Under the pieces are notes generated by a model. The model saw only the letters and a list, made by a program, of their open reading frames with translations, made no database searches and was not told the DNA's origin. Both the position numbers and the translations under genes were made by a program. A DNA stretch of 64,000 bases from positions 16,525,427-16,589,426 of the forward strand of contig OX442417.1 of the NCBI GenBank assembly GCA_949361645.1, in the 5' to 3' direction. This stretch comes from Spongilla lacustris (lineage: Eukaryota; Porifera; Demospongiae; Spongillida; Spongillidae). This document shows, piece after piece, positions 36,840-46,834 of the stretch. The stretch's first letter is position 1. Every line of letters starts with the position of its first letter.

Positions 36840-37285
36840 ATGTATATGGTCAAAGCAGTATCTCCTCCCCTTACAACCACTACTCCTACTTCTCCCCTTA
36901 CCCCTACTCCTACTTCTCCCCTTACCCCTACTCCTCCCCTTACCTACCACTACCCCTATTCTTCACCTAGCCTACTATTACCCCTACTCCTCCCCTAGTG
37001 GTAGGTAGGGGAACAGTAGGGGGAGTAAGGGGAGGAGTTGGTGTAATAGTCCTACTCTTCCCTACACCTACTCCTCCCCTTACCTATCACTACCCCTACT
37101 GTTCCCCTTATCTACTACTAAGGGCAATAGTAGGTAAGGGGAGGAGTAGGGGTAGAGAAGAGTAGGGGTTACCTATCACCACCCCTACTCTTCCCCTTAC
37201 TCCCTTTATCTACTATTACACCAACTCCTTACTACCCCTACTGTTCCCCTTACCTACCACTAGGGGAGGAGTAGGGGTAATAGTA
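36840..37285. repeat. Imprecise TACCCCTACTCCTCCCCT repeats in both orientations
   Basis: Pyrimidine-rich units (ACCCCTACTCCTCCCCTTAC) alternate with their reverse complements (GTAAGGGGAGGAGTAGGGGT), so several segments are mutually inverted and could pair. Confidence 0.75.
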
Positions 37286-37374
37286 GTGGTATGGTAACAG
37301 CCATCAAGTGTAATGATTATCTGAACCATGTAGATATAGGAGACCTTGTACACAATAGGGATCTTATGGTCCAC

Positions 37375-38150
37375 ACCTCTGTGTACTATGGTCCACACCC
37401 CTGTGTACTATGGTCCACACCCCTGAGTACTATGGTCCACACCCCTGTGTACTATGGTCCACACCCCTGTGTACTACGGTCCACACCCCTGTGTACTATG
37501 GTCCACACCCCTGAGTACTACGATCCACACCCCTGAGTACTACGATCCACACCCCTGTGTACTATGGTCCACACCCCTGTGTACTATGGAGGAGGAGAGG
37601 GTGAGGGGAGAGGAGAAGTCCACCCAGGCCTTGGAGAGGGCATATGGGGGTCGACCAATCCCCCTCCCCCACCCCACCCCTGTGTACTATGGTCCACACC
37701 CCTGTGTACTATGGTCCACACCCCTGTGTACTATGGTCCACACCCCTGTGTACTATGGTCCACACCCCTGTGTACTATGGTCCACACCCTGTGTACTATG
37801 GTCCACACCCCTGTGTACTATGGTCCACACCTCTGTGTACTATGGTCCACACCCCTGTGTACTATGGTCCACACCCCTGTGTACTATGGTCCACACCCCT
37901 GTGTACTATGGTCCACACCCCTGTGTACTATACACCCCTGTGTACTATGGTCCACACCCCTGTGTACTATGGTCCACACCCTGTGTACTATGGTCCACAC
38001 CCTGTGTACTATGGTCCACACCTCTGTGTACTACGGTCCACACCCCTGTGTACTATGGTCCACACCCTGTGTACTACGGTCCACACCCCTGTGTACTATG
38101 GTCCACACCCTGTGTACTATGGTCCACACCCCTGTGGACCATAGTACTCA
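37375..38150. repeat. 22-bp minisatellite, about 31 copies
   Basis: The unit is GTGTACTATGGTCCACACCC plus CT, often one base shorter. Unique purine-rich sequence interrupts it at 37590-37677. The array ends in an inversion (TACTATGGTCCACA ... TGTGGACCATAGTA, about 38118-38147). Frames of up to 297 aa come from the repeat. Confidence 0.95.
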
Positions 38151-38233
38151 GTAATAAAAAACAGTTCTTTTCAGAACTGCTACATTACAAAAGACTGACT
38201 ACATATATGCCAATCTTGCTAATACATGTATAT

Positions 38234-38261
38234 GGTGTGTGTTTGTGTGTGTATGTGTGTG

Positions 38262-38326
<65 letters not shown>
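38234..38326. repeat. (GT)n microsatellite
   Basis: Mostly pure GT repeat with a few TT and TA breaks near its start. Confidence 0.95.
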
Positions 38327-38329
<3 letters not shown>

Positions 38330-39211
38330 GAAATCAGGTGGCTATGACACTATGCATGGTCCACATAAACAAGGTGCACGTTGAGGATCACCATTCATTT
38401 TCTCCTCTGATCTGTTGCCACATCTACTAATAAGCATTTATGGTAGCCTAGTTGCACTACTAGAGTACTGGTATGTGCTATCATATCATTACCTGGCATG
38501 AGTAATGTCAGTCTCTACATGTATGTCCTTGAAATGTAATATGGCACTTCATCTTAGTGGCAAACAACAACCTTTGAACAGCATTTTGACGTACTAGTAT
38601 GATATAAACATTATTGCCGTGGCTTTGTCAATGGTCGCGTGACTTATTATTTTTATTTTTTACTAGCGGTACGTACGCTTAAACTTACCATAAAGACAGC
38701 TCATAGCCCTGGGCTGCTACGAGATCATTCATCATTGCTACGGAGCGTACGTGTACCGGTAGTAACATAGTTCCAACGCGAAGCCAAGCCTTCGAAGGTA
38801 TACGGTAATCCGACGGTCCTCCATATCCTTTGAGGACATATACATGTAACCCTACCCCTTACAATGTTATGTGTCCCTAATGCAATGTTATGTGTTTATC
38901 GAAGACCCCCCTGAGGCTCTCTCGTCGCACACCCAAAGGGAACTAGCTGTGTATCACGTGACACGGGGAAAAACCTTTTTCCAGGCAAGCTCCTTTTATA
39001 CCCTCAACAAAAGAATCCTCCGGCGCTGCGCGTGCGTCAACGAATGACGCATTGCGCTGTATTTACACGCGCACTCGATCTTTAAGGTAAGAACTGCGCA
39101 TGCGCAGTCTCAGCCTTCATCATGAGGCAGTTATTTTAGTAGATGCTACAAATGCTTTCTATTCTCTCAATCGGAAAATGGCCATTCATAATCAACACCT
39201 CCCATATTTTT
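38330..39211. other. Intergenic stretch with one promoter-like palindrome
   Basis: No gene recognised. The stretch around 38630-39110 is CpG-containing, unlike the AT-rich surroundings. Confidence 0.5.
39093..39108. promoter_or_regulatory. NRF1-like palindrome
   Basis: ACTGCGCATGCGCAGT is a perfect 16-bp palindrome containing the TGCGCATGCGCA consensus bound by NRF1 in animals. A similar GCATGCGCATGCGCG occurs in both LTRs of the Gypsy element. Promoter role is inference. Confidence 0.4.
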
Positions 39212-39344
39212 AGCTTGGAAGGCACCACACAGGGCGATTGCGTAATCCTTTGAGGGGACGTTCATCTTGTGGATTTGCTTGCTGCGGATGTACGTATGTA
39301 CGGGAGGGGGCGTGCCCCTCACATTATATCACGAGGGACGCCCC
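39212..39344. repeat. Direct repeat, first copy, ending at the assembly gap
   Basis: AGCTTGGAAGGCACCACACA through CACGAGGGACGCCCC matches 40067-40218 with two short deletions. The N gap cuts the copy off. Confidence 0.8.
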
Positions 39345-39544
39345 NNNNNNNNNNNNNNNNNNNNNNNNNNNNNNNNNNNNNNNNNNNNNNNNNNNNNNNN
39401 NNNNNNNNNNNNNNNNNNNNNNNNNNNNNNNNNNNNNNNNNNNNNNNNNNNNNNNNNNNNNNNNNNNNNNNNNNNNNNNNNNNNNNNNNNNNNNNNNNNN
39501 NNNNNNNNNNNNNNNNNNNNNNNNNNNNNNNNNNNNNNNNNNNN
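39345..39544. other. Assembly gap of 200 N
   Basis: Two hundred undetermined bases. Frames crossing it are meaningless. Confidence 1.
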
Positions 39545-40066
39545 TGCTATAATGTTCGCTTAAAACATAACAAAATTGTACTTTCACAATGTGTGGTTTT
39601 TTCACAACGTTTGGGAATTTCACTACAATGTACATCAAGGCACAACGTAAGGAAAGAAAGAATACGACAAAAGACAACGTTATACGCAGAAAACTCCATT
39701 CGGATATCAGTTGGATACTAACGAGATGCAATCTCGCAAATTAAGCACCAAATTCAATTGCCGTGAGGGGAATGGATATAGTGTCATTGTTGCATGTATG
39801 CGTAGTTCTGATAGTTAATATTATATTTGAGAGGGGAAAAGGGTATGCACCAATGTCTACATTTCATACAAGACCAGGGGCGTTATTCAAACCACTAAAT
39901 CAAGCAATGCAATGCATATTTATTTTGATTTAATGGTCTTAATTTAAATAAGGGTTTCTTCCTGGAGATTAAACCTTTTTTTTTTTAAAGGTATATTTTA
40001 GTGATCATATTCGTTTCTTGCCAAATTCTAGAAACGTAAAATCTCCCATAGTAGTTATATTAATTA

Positions 40067-40225
40067 AGCTTGGAAGGCACCACACAGGGCGATCCTATTG
40101 GCAGTATTGCGTAATCCTTTGTTTGTATTTGAGGGGCGGTTCATCTTGTGGATTTGCTTGCTTCGGGAGGTACGTATGTACAGAAGGGGGCGCGCCTCTC
40201 ACATTATATCACGAGGGACGCCCCA
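40067..40225. repeat. Direct repeat, second copy
   Basis: Longer version of the block at 39212-39344, with GGACGCCCC followed by AGGGCCCAGCC. Immediately beyond it is MITE copy 2. Confidence 0.8.
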
Positions 40226-40267
40226 GGGCCCAGCCACTTTTTAAAGGACCACACATATACAAGATAT

Positions 40268-40438
40268 ATTGGTGATGTAGGATTTGTAGACAGCAATTTA
40301 GTAAACAGCAAGAAAACTATGGAAATTATGCATTCATTATTACAGACCTACGTTTGTAGGTATGTAATATCAATGAAGCATTATTTCCATAATTCCTTGT
40401 TTCCTTACTTTGCTGTCTACAAATCCTACATCATCAAT
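40268..40438. mobile_element. MITE copy 2
   Basis: The ends ATTGGTGATGTAGGATTTGT and the reverse complement of ATTGATGATGTAGGATTTGT enclose 171 bp. The interior shares ATTATGCATTCATTA, TAGGTATGTAATAT and AATTCCTTGTTTCCTTA with copy 1 at 24022-24276. The target duplication is not clear here. Confidence 0.8.
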
Positions 40439-40509
40439 TTTATTTGTTTCACTCGATTTTTCCCCCCAGCAAATTCAAGAAGGAAGGACAACCTTGGAAT
40501 ACTGCCCAT

Positions 40510-40628
40510 CTGGTGCCCCCACATCCAGTGCCCCTCCCCACATCCTGTGCCCCTCCCCTCACATCCAGTGCCCCTCCCTCACATCCGGTGCCCCTCCCCA
40601 CATCCGGTGCTCCTCCCCCGCATTCAGA
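40510..40628. repeat. 18-21 bp tandem repeat, six copies
   Basis: Variants of CACATCCRGTGCCCCTCCCC in tandem. Confidence 0.8.
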
Positions 40629-41252
40629 TCCCCTCCCACTAAAAAGATGTGGATTCTTCAGGTACCACAATACCATGTGATACTGCCTCAGCTGGTGCTA
40701 AAGGTCGCTATGGGAAACTAGCAAGTGTTAGTAACCTCGGGATCTCTGTCCCTGAGTACATCTAGTTGGCTCAAAAAAGATGTCTACCAGGTATAGAGGT
40801 GTGGTCATAGTGACAGAGGGTGTGGTCTTATTATGGAGGGGTGTGGTCTTAGTCTTTAAAATGGGGCAGGTGCCATACAATCCTTTACATGAAGGTTAAT
40901 GAGTTAACCTAGGTTAATGTGGGAGGTACCTAACACATGTGCAGTCAGAAGAAATACCTCGTGGTGTGTGAGGACACATTTGGTTGGTGATTCAGTTTGG
41001 ATCTTTTGTCATCATAGGATTTGGGGACATGCCATCAACCTCAGCACTGGTGGATGCAGAGGTCCCGACAACCCAGCCAGCTGAGGTGCTCACTCACGAG
41101 ACGAGGCTATGTTGATAGATGGCTTACCACCTGTGGGACAGGGGAACCCCCCAGATGCACTAACGCACACAGCTGAGCAAGGCATCTATGTAGGGCAAGG
41201 GATGGCCCCAGTCCCTAAGAAGCTGCCAGAGAGGATATGATGGTGGTAGTTT

Positions 41253-42140
41253 GTGGACATGGGGGAGATGCTGTGGACATGGAGGAGATGCTGTGGACAT
41301 GGAGGAGATGCTGTGGACATGGGGGAGATGCTGTGGACATGGGGGAGATGCTGTGGACATGGGGGAGATGCTGTGGACATGGGGGAGATGCTGTGGACAT
41401 GGAGGAGATGCTGTGGACATGGGGGAGATGCTGTGGACATGGAGGAGATGCTGTGGACATGGGGGAGATGCTGTGGACATGGAGGAGATGCTGTGGACAT
41501 GGGGGAGATGCTGTGGACATGGAGGAGATGCTGTGGACATGGGGGAGATGCTGTAGACATGGAGGAGATGCTGTAGACATGGGGGAGATGCTGTGGACAT
41601 GGAGGAGATGCTGTGGACATGGGAGAGATGCTGTGGACATGGGGGAGATGCTGTGGACATGGGGGAGATGCTGTGAGATGCTGTGGACATGGGGGAGATG
41701 CTGTGGACATGGGGGAGATGCTGTGGACATGGGGGAGATGCTGTGGGCATGGGGGAGATGCTGTGGACATGGGGGAGATGTTGTGGACATGGAGGAGATG
41801 CTGTGGACATGGGGGGGGATGTTGTGGACATGGGGGAGATGCTGTGGACATGGGGGATGTTGTGGACATGGGGGAGATGCTGTGGACATGGGGGAGATGC
41901 TGTGGACATGGGGGAGATGCTGTGGACATGGGGGAGATGCTGTGGACATGGGGGAGATGCTGTGGACATGGGGGAGATGCTGTGGACATGGGGAGATGCT
42001 GTGGACATGGGGGAGATGCTGTGGACATGGGGGAGATGCTGTGGACATGGGGGAGATGCTGTGGACATGGGGGAGATGCTGTGGACATGGGGGAGATGCT
42101 GTGGACATGGGGGAGATGCTGTGGACATGGGTGAGATGCT
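41253..42140. repeat. 20-bp minisatellite, about 44 copies
   Basis: The unit is GCTGTGGACATGGGGGAGAT with GGA/GGG variants and a few short copies (41670, 41815, 41855, 41990). Minus-strand frames of about 300-360 aa (SISPMSTASPPCPQHLPHVH type) arise from the repeat and are not taken as genes. A 26-base G run follows at 42217-42242. Confidence 0.95.
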
Positions 42141-42339
42141 GTCAGACAATTGGTTGCAGAAGGGAGATGACCCAACGGTCAACCCCTTGGGCCAGCCTAG
42201 CGTGGGATATCTGATTGGGGGGGGGGGGGGGGGGGGGGGGGGTTGCACATGTGTATATCCCCTGTCAAGCTAACCCTAATGTGTCCTTATCATCTTTATG
42301 CAGGAGGGGTGTGGTTCCAAGCCTGTGCATCATCAAAAT

Positions 42340-42454
42340 TGTGGTAACTCGACTATAGTACCAATTTTAATCTGTCTAAATCCAATGTGGCAACACTTAA
42401 ATACTAGCATGCATGCGCATGCGCGTTGCATAATATAATAGATCAGTTATCACA
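42340..42454 (-). repeat. 3' LTR of the Gypsy element (115 bp)
   Basis: Almost identical to 46497-46611. It contains a CATGCGCATGCGCG motif and the end of the gag-pol frame lies just inside it (stop at 42468-42470). Confidence 0.95.
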
Positions 42455-42467
42455 TCTTTCTTCCTCC

Positions 42468-45400
42468 TCAAGAAAACCCTGCTTGATAGCGTTCAGGCTG
42501 CCGTCTGTTCCTGCTGGGATATCTTTGGTCTGGTGCTTGCACTATGACTGGTGGGCGGGCTTCACGATCTATTTCGTCGTCAATCTCAGGCTCATCGCCC
42601 ACCACTGAATTATTCGCATCTTCCTCTTGCTCATCTTGTGCTCCATTATTGAGCTCTGGATCTTTTTCAGCCACATCAGTCGATAACCTGTCCCCAATCC
42701 ACGTATCAACAGCCTCGCTTGCTCGCTTCCGTAGCTGATCTTGGTGTCTTCTGCACATAATTCCATTTTCTAACAACACATCAAACGATAATGGTCCCTT
42801 GCATTTTGTGATTTTCCCAGGCACCCATTTCCATCTGCCCCCCCGCGCATAATATTTCACATATACGCTTTCCTGTTCTTGAGAACTCCTTTCAACTGCC
42901 TTGGTATCATGAGCTGCCTTTTGTCCCTGCTGCCTCCTTTCCACTCTTTCAGCTAAATTTGGATGCAATGCATCTAAACGGGATCGGAGCCTTCTGCCAT
43001 ACAGCAGTTCAGCCGGAGAGACACCAGTGGTCGTCTGGGGAGTAATTCTGTACTGAAATAAGAATCTTGCCAACTTATCTCTGAGTGTTCCAGTTGTCAT
43101 CTTCTTTACTCCCTGCTTCACAGTTTGCACAGCCCTTTCTGCCATTCCATTAGAAGACGGATGATGTGGTGCTGACCTAATGTGTGTCACACAATTATTT
43201 TTAAGAAAGTCGTGAAACTCCCTGCTTGAAAAACATGGCCCATTATCTGTTATCACCGTTTCTGGTATTCCAAACCTCGAAAACATTGTTCGCAGTCGCT
43301 GGATAGTTGCCTCTGCAGTAGCATCTTTCCCGACCTCCACTTCGATCCACTTTGAATGAGCATCAATTACCACCAGCAACATCTGCCCTTCCACAGGGCC
43401 TGCATAATCAATGTGTAATCTTGCCCACGGTCTGGTAGGCCAACTCCATGGTTGTAGGGGAGCCAATGGTGGTGATGGTCTTGTAGCCTGACACTGAGGA
43501 CATTTGGAAACCAGCATTTCAATATCTTTATCTATTCCAGGCCACCATACAAATGTTCTAGACAAGCTTTTCATTCTAGATATTCCTGGGTGTCCCCCAT
43601 GCAACTCCTGCAATACATAATTCCTTCCTTTTTCTGGGACAACCACCCGATTACCCCAAAGGATACAACCATCATGAGTTGATAACTCCATTCGGCGTTG
43701 CCAGAAAGATAACAGGGTCTGTGATGCACCTGAGGGCGGATGTTGTGGCCACCCTGCCAATATATACTGCAACACTTGTGATAAGATTGGATCTTTCTTA
43801 GTCCAATGCTTCACTTGTGAACAGTCTACTGGTGAGTCCTTTAGACTCTCAAAAAGTAGGACCAATTCTGTGGGTGTTTCTTCTTCCTCTTCTATTTGCT
43901 TCCCATCCATTGGTAACCGGCTCAATGCATCTGCATTACCATGCTCTTCAGTTTTTTTGAAAACCAACTTGTACTTGTACACTGCTAGAGTCATTATCCA
44001 CCTTTGTATTCTCCCTGACACCTGCATAGGGATTCCCCTTTGGGGGTCAAATAGCTGCAACAATGGTTTGTGATCTGTCACAATTGTAAAATTTCTTCCA
44101 TATAAATACAAATGAAACCGCTTTACACCAAATATGCAAGCAAGCCCCTCCTTTTCAAGTTGTGAATAGTTTTTTTCTGCACTAGACAGTGTACGAGAAG
44201 CAAATGCAATGGGTCGCTCTGTACCATCTGACATTTTATGGGACAGTACGGCACCCACACCATAAGATGAAGCATCACATGCTAAAATCAATTCCTTATT
44301 GGGGTCAAAATGTACAAGTACCTTGGCAGACAGTAGCAAATTCTTTGAGTTCTCAAAGGCCATTTTCTCCTTCTGTGTCCAATTCCATGGAATCTTAGCC
44401 TGCAGCAGCCTGTACAATTGTGCCAGCGTGGTTGCCATGCTTGAAAGAAACCGAGAGTAGTATGTCAGAAGACCCAAATATGATTTTAACTCTGTTATAT
44501 TCTTAGGCTCTGGTGCATTCTTCACTGCTTCTACCTTTTCTGCCAAGGGATGAATACCATTTTTATCAATTTTGTATCCCAAATACACAACTGACTCCTG
44601 CAAAAAGAAACACTTATCCCTTTTTAGGTGAATACCAGCTTCTTTTAACTTATACAGGACTTTTTCAAGTGTCTCCAAATGTTCTTTGTCAGTACTGCCT
44701 GTAATTAAAATGTCATCAATATACACAATCACCTTTGGGATCCCCTGAAGTACACTGTCCATTATCCTCTGAAATATACTAGGAGCTGATGACACCCCAA
44801 AAGGCATCCTAGTATATTGGAATAATCCTTTATGTGTATTAATTACCATAAATTTTCTGGAAGCCTCATCCAGTTGGACCTGCAGATATGCTTTACTCAA
44901 ATCTAACTTGGTAAAAGAGGCCAATATATCTTCAATTTTTGGCAGTGGATACCTTTCAGTTTCCAAGGCCTGGTTTACAGTTAGCCGGAAGTCACCACAT
45001 ATTCTAATAGATTGATCAGGCTTAACCACAGGAACGATTGGTGCTGCCCACTCCGCCAGTTCAACTGGTTGTAATATACCCTCTTGAACTAGTTTATCCA
45101 GTTCTTTCTCAATCTTTTCTTTAATGGCATATGGCACTGGTCGAGATTTGCAAAATCGAGGTGCTGCATTTTCTTTCATAACTAGTTTTGCTTCATAGCC
45201 TAGCACTGTACCTAGCCCTTCATTAAACACCATTTCATACTTTGTCAATACATTTTCTAATGAAGCACCATTCTGTATAACAAACAAAGACTTCCAGTCA
45301 ATCCTAAAACGGTGTAGCCAGTCTCTACCCAAAAGTGATGGTCCTGCTCCCTCCAACACAATTACTGACAATTTATCTGTTTGGTTATTGTACTTCACTT

Positions 45401-46475
45401 CTGCTTCCCATTTACCTATCACTTTTAATGACTCACCAAAATATGTACACAACCGAATTCCTGACCTCTCTAAGACCTTCCCTGACCATAGGCGCCGAAA
45501 TGTTGATTCCGAAACAATAGATACAGCGGCTCCCGTGTCTAGCTCCATTGTGACCAATACTCCATCAATAGACACCTGCAATTGAATGGGTTCATTATTG
45601 ATTTTGCACAATACACCTTGTATACGCAATTGTTGGAGTGCGTTAATACTGTCTCCTTCCTCCTCTAGATATTCTGTCTCCTCTTGCAATACCTGTACTC
45701 CTCGCCGAGATGGCTGCATTCCCCCAGCCTTCGCATCTACTTGTTTACACGCCCTCCGAATATGACCTCTTTTGCCACACCCAAAACACTCAGCACTTCG
45801 ATGTGGGCACTTATCAGGAGCGTGGTCCCTCCGCAGACACCTGTAACACCTCGGAGCTCCCGTTCCAGGACCTGTTTTCCACTGAAGTCGTCCAGGAGTT
45901 ACGGCATGTACCTGTTGGTTTTGCTGCTCGGCCAAATCCTGAGAGCGCCCACTGTGTATTTCTTTTGCGCACCGTTCTGCCACTTCGCAACCTTGGGAAA
46001 TCTTAAGGGCTGAATCAAACGTCAAATTTACCTCAACTAAGAGTCTCTTTTGCACTCGCTCGTCGTTAATGCCACATACTAGTCTGTCTCGCAGCATATC
46101 GTTAAGGGCATCACCAAACTCACACTTCCGAGCTAGCTCCTTAAGCTGCGTTGCGTACACACTTACAGACTCGCCTTGTTGCCTGACCCTGCTATGGAAC
46201 CTGTACCGCTGGACTATTACCGGCGGCTTGGGACTTAAATGCTCTGCCATCAATTTTATCAGTTCATCGTACGTCTTGCCTCCCGGTGTCTCTGGCGCAA
46301 CCAGACTAGCTAGCGTCTGATACGCTTTCGGCCCTATGGTGGAAAGAAGAACTGAGCGCTTCTTACTTGCATCACTCACTCCGTTAGCCCCGAAGAAGTG
46401 CCCAAGCCTTTCGACATATTGTGACCAGTCTTCCTCCCCCTCCACATATTCTCCAACCGCTCCAAAGAGTGCCAT
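42468..46475 (-). CDS. Gag-Pol polyprotein of the Gypsy element
   Basis: Single frame of 1335 aa from ATG 46475, with no stop or shift. Order: Gag (1-205); two zinc knuckles (CYRCLRRDHAPDKC and CFGCGKRGHIRRAC, about 210-243); aspartic protease (LDTGAA, about 312); reverse transcriptase (FTKLDLSKAY about 521, VYIDDIL about 584); RNase H (CDASSYGVGA about 733, TDHKPL about 800); integrase with an HHCC zinc site (HPGISRMKS ... CPQCQ) and DDE core (IDYAGPV, TDNGPCFSS, SSNGMAERA). The gag-PR-RT-RH-IN order is that of Ty3/Gypsy. It copies element RNA to DNA and inserts it into chromosomes. Fused gag and pol in one frame is a variant of the usual frameshift layout. An in-frame GTG lies two codons before the ATG. 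Confidence 0.95.
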   Translation of the reverse strand: MALFGAVGEYVEGEEDWSQYVERLGHFFGANGVSDASKKRSVLLSTIGPKAYQTLASLVAPETPGGKTYDELIKLMAEHLSPKPPVIVQRYRFHSRVRQQGESVSVYATQLKELARKCEFGDALNDMLRDRLVCGINDERVQKRLLVEVNLTFDSALKISQGCEVAERCAKEIHSGRSQDLAEQQNQQVHAVTPGRLQWKTGPGTGAPRCYRCLRRDHAPDKCPHRSAECFGCGKRGHIRRACKQVDAKAGGMQPSRRGVQVLQEETEYLEEEGDSINALQQLRIQGVLCKINNEPIQLQVSIDGVLVTMELDTGAAVSIVSESTFRRLWSGKVLERSGIRLCTYFGESLKVIGKWEAEVKYNNQTDKLSVIVLEGAGPSLLGRDWLHRFRIDWKSLFVIQNGASLENVLTKYEMVFNEGLGTVLGYEAKLVMKENAAPRFCKSRPVPYAIKEKIEKELDKLVQEGILQPVELAEWAAPIVPVVKPDQSIRICGDFRLTVNQALETERYPLPKIEDILASFTKLDLSKAYLQVQLDEASRKFMVINTHKGLFQYTRMPFGVSSAPSIFQRIMDSVLQGIPKVIVYIDDILITGSTDKEHLETLEKVLYKLKEAGIHLKRDKCFFLQESVVYLGYKIDKNGIHPLAEKVEAVKNAPEPKNITELKSYLGLLTYYSRFLSSMATTLAQLYRLLQAKIPWNWTQKEKMAFENSKNLLLSAKVLVHFDPNKELILACDASSYGVGAVLSHKMSDGTERPIAFASRTLSSAEKNYSQLEKEGLACIFGVKRFHLYLYGRNFTIVTDHKPLLQLFDPQRGIPMQVSGRIQRWIMTLAVYKYKLVFKKTEEHGNADALSRLPMDGKQIEEEEETPTELVLLFESLKDSPVDCSQVKHWTKKDPILSQVLQYILAGWPQHPPSGASQTLLSFWQRRMELSTHDGCILWGNRVVVPEKGRNYVLQELHGGHPGISRMKSLSRTFVWWPGIDKDIEMLVSKCPQCQATRPSPPLAPLQPWSWPTRPWARLHIDYAGPVEGQMLLVVIDAHSKWIEVEVGKDATAEATIQRLRTMFSRFGIPETVITDNGPCFSSREFHDFLKNNCVTHIRSAPHHPSSNGMAERAVQTVKQGVKKMTTGTLRDKLARFLFQYRITPQTTTGVSPAELLYGRRLRSRLDALHPNLAERVERRQQGQKAAHDTKAVERSSQEQESVYVKYYARGGRWKWVPGKITKCKGPLSFDVLLENGIMCRRHQDQLRKRASEAVDTWIGDRLSTDVAEKDPELNNGAQDEQEEDANNSVVGDEPEIDDEIDREARPPVIVQAPDQRYPSRNRRQPERYQAGFS

Positions 46476-46496
46476 GAACACCCTCGTCGCCAGTTA

Positions 46497-46611
46497 TGTG
46501 GTAACTCGACTATAGTACCAATTTTAATCTGTCTAAATCCAATGTGGCAACACTTAAATACTAGCATGCATGCGCATGCGCGTTGCATAATATAATACAT
46601 CAGTTATCACA
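46497..46611 (-). repeat. 5' LTR of the Gypsy element (115 bp)
   Basis: See the element entry. It must hold promoter, transcript start and poly(A) site within only 115 bp. No TATA box is obvious; a TATTATATTATG stretch lies near its start on the minus strand. Confidence 0.95.
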
Positions 46612-46834
46612 AAAATCACCAGCCCCTCCCCCTCCTATTGAGGTACCACCACTGAGGTGAGCCCCGCCCACTGTCACCTTTGACCTTATCTAGCCCCTCC
46701 CCCTATCAGGAAGGTGGAAGCCATGTTCAACCATGTTGCAGAAGAAGCCGACGAGTTGCCCTTCCAGAAGGGAGACATCTTGATATTGAAGGGGCATATC
46801 AATCAAGAGTGGTACAATAAAGCAGGATGATAAA

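Larger units (their letters stand above)
42340..46611 (-). mobile_element. Ty3/Gypsy LTR retrotransposon, complete
   Basis: Two LTRs of 115 bp (42340-42454, 46497-46611) differ at one position (GATCAG/CATCAG). Both begin TGTG and end CACA on each strand. AAAAT flanks both sides (42335-42339, 46612-46616) as a 5-bp target duplication. One uninterrupted gag-pol frame fills the interior. The element runs on the minus strand; the sequence next to the 5' LTR (TAACTGGCGACGAGG) is the likely primer-binding area and lies only about 20 nt from the gag start. Near-identical LTRs indicate recent insertion. Confidence 0.95.
42304..46830 (+). pseudogene. SH3-domain gene, two exons, first one split by the Gypsy element
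   Basis: Exon 1 starts after TTTATGCAG (42303), runs to 42339, and resumes after the second target duplication at 46617, ending at CTGAG|gtgagcc (46656). Exon 2 starts after CTATCAG (46709). Joined, the frame reads through a proline-rich piece (SPAPPPPIEVPPL) into an SH3-like N-terminal half (VEAMFNHVAEEADELPFQKG, then DILILKG and EW), phases matching. SH3 domains bind proline-rich peptides in signalling proteins. Exon 2 either uses a weak donor after GAGTG (46812) or runs to a TGA at 46828-46830. The other exons were not identified. The element inside exon 1 breaks the gene in this haplotype. Confidence 0.5.

Noticed and set aside
36655..37008. 117-aa plus-strand frame
   Set aside because: Its second half is the ACCCCTACTCC repeat (poly-Leu/Pro); the first half has no recognisable similarity.
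37454..38347. 297-aa plus-strand frame
   Set aside because: 22-bp minisatellite plus (GT)n.
41160..42273. Frames of up to 362 aa on both strands
   Set aside because: Products of the 20-bp minisatellite; stops are absent because the unit lacks them.
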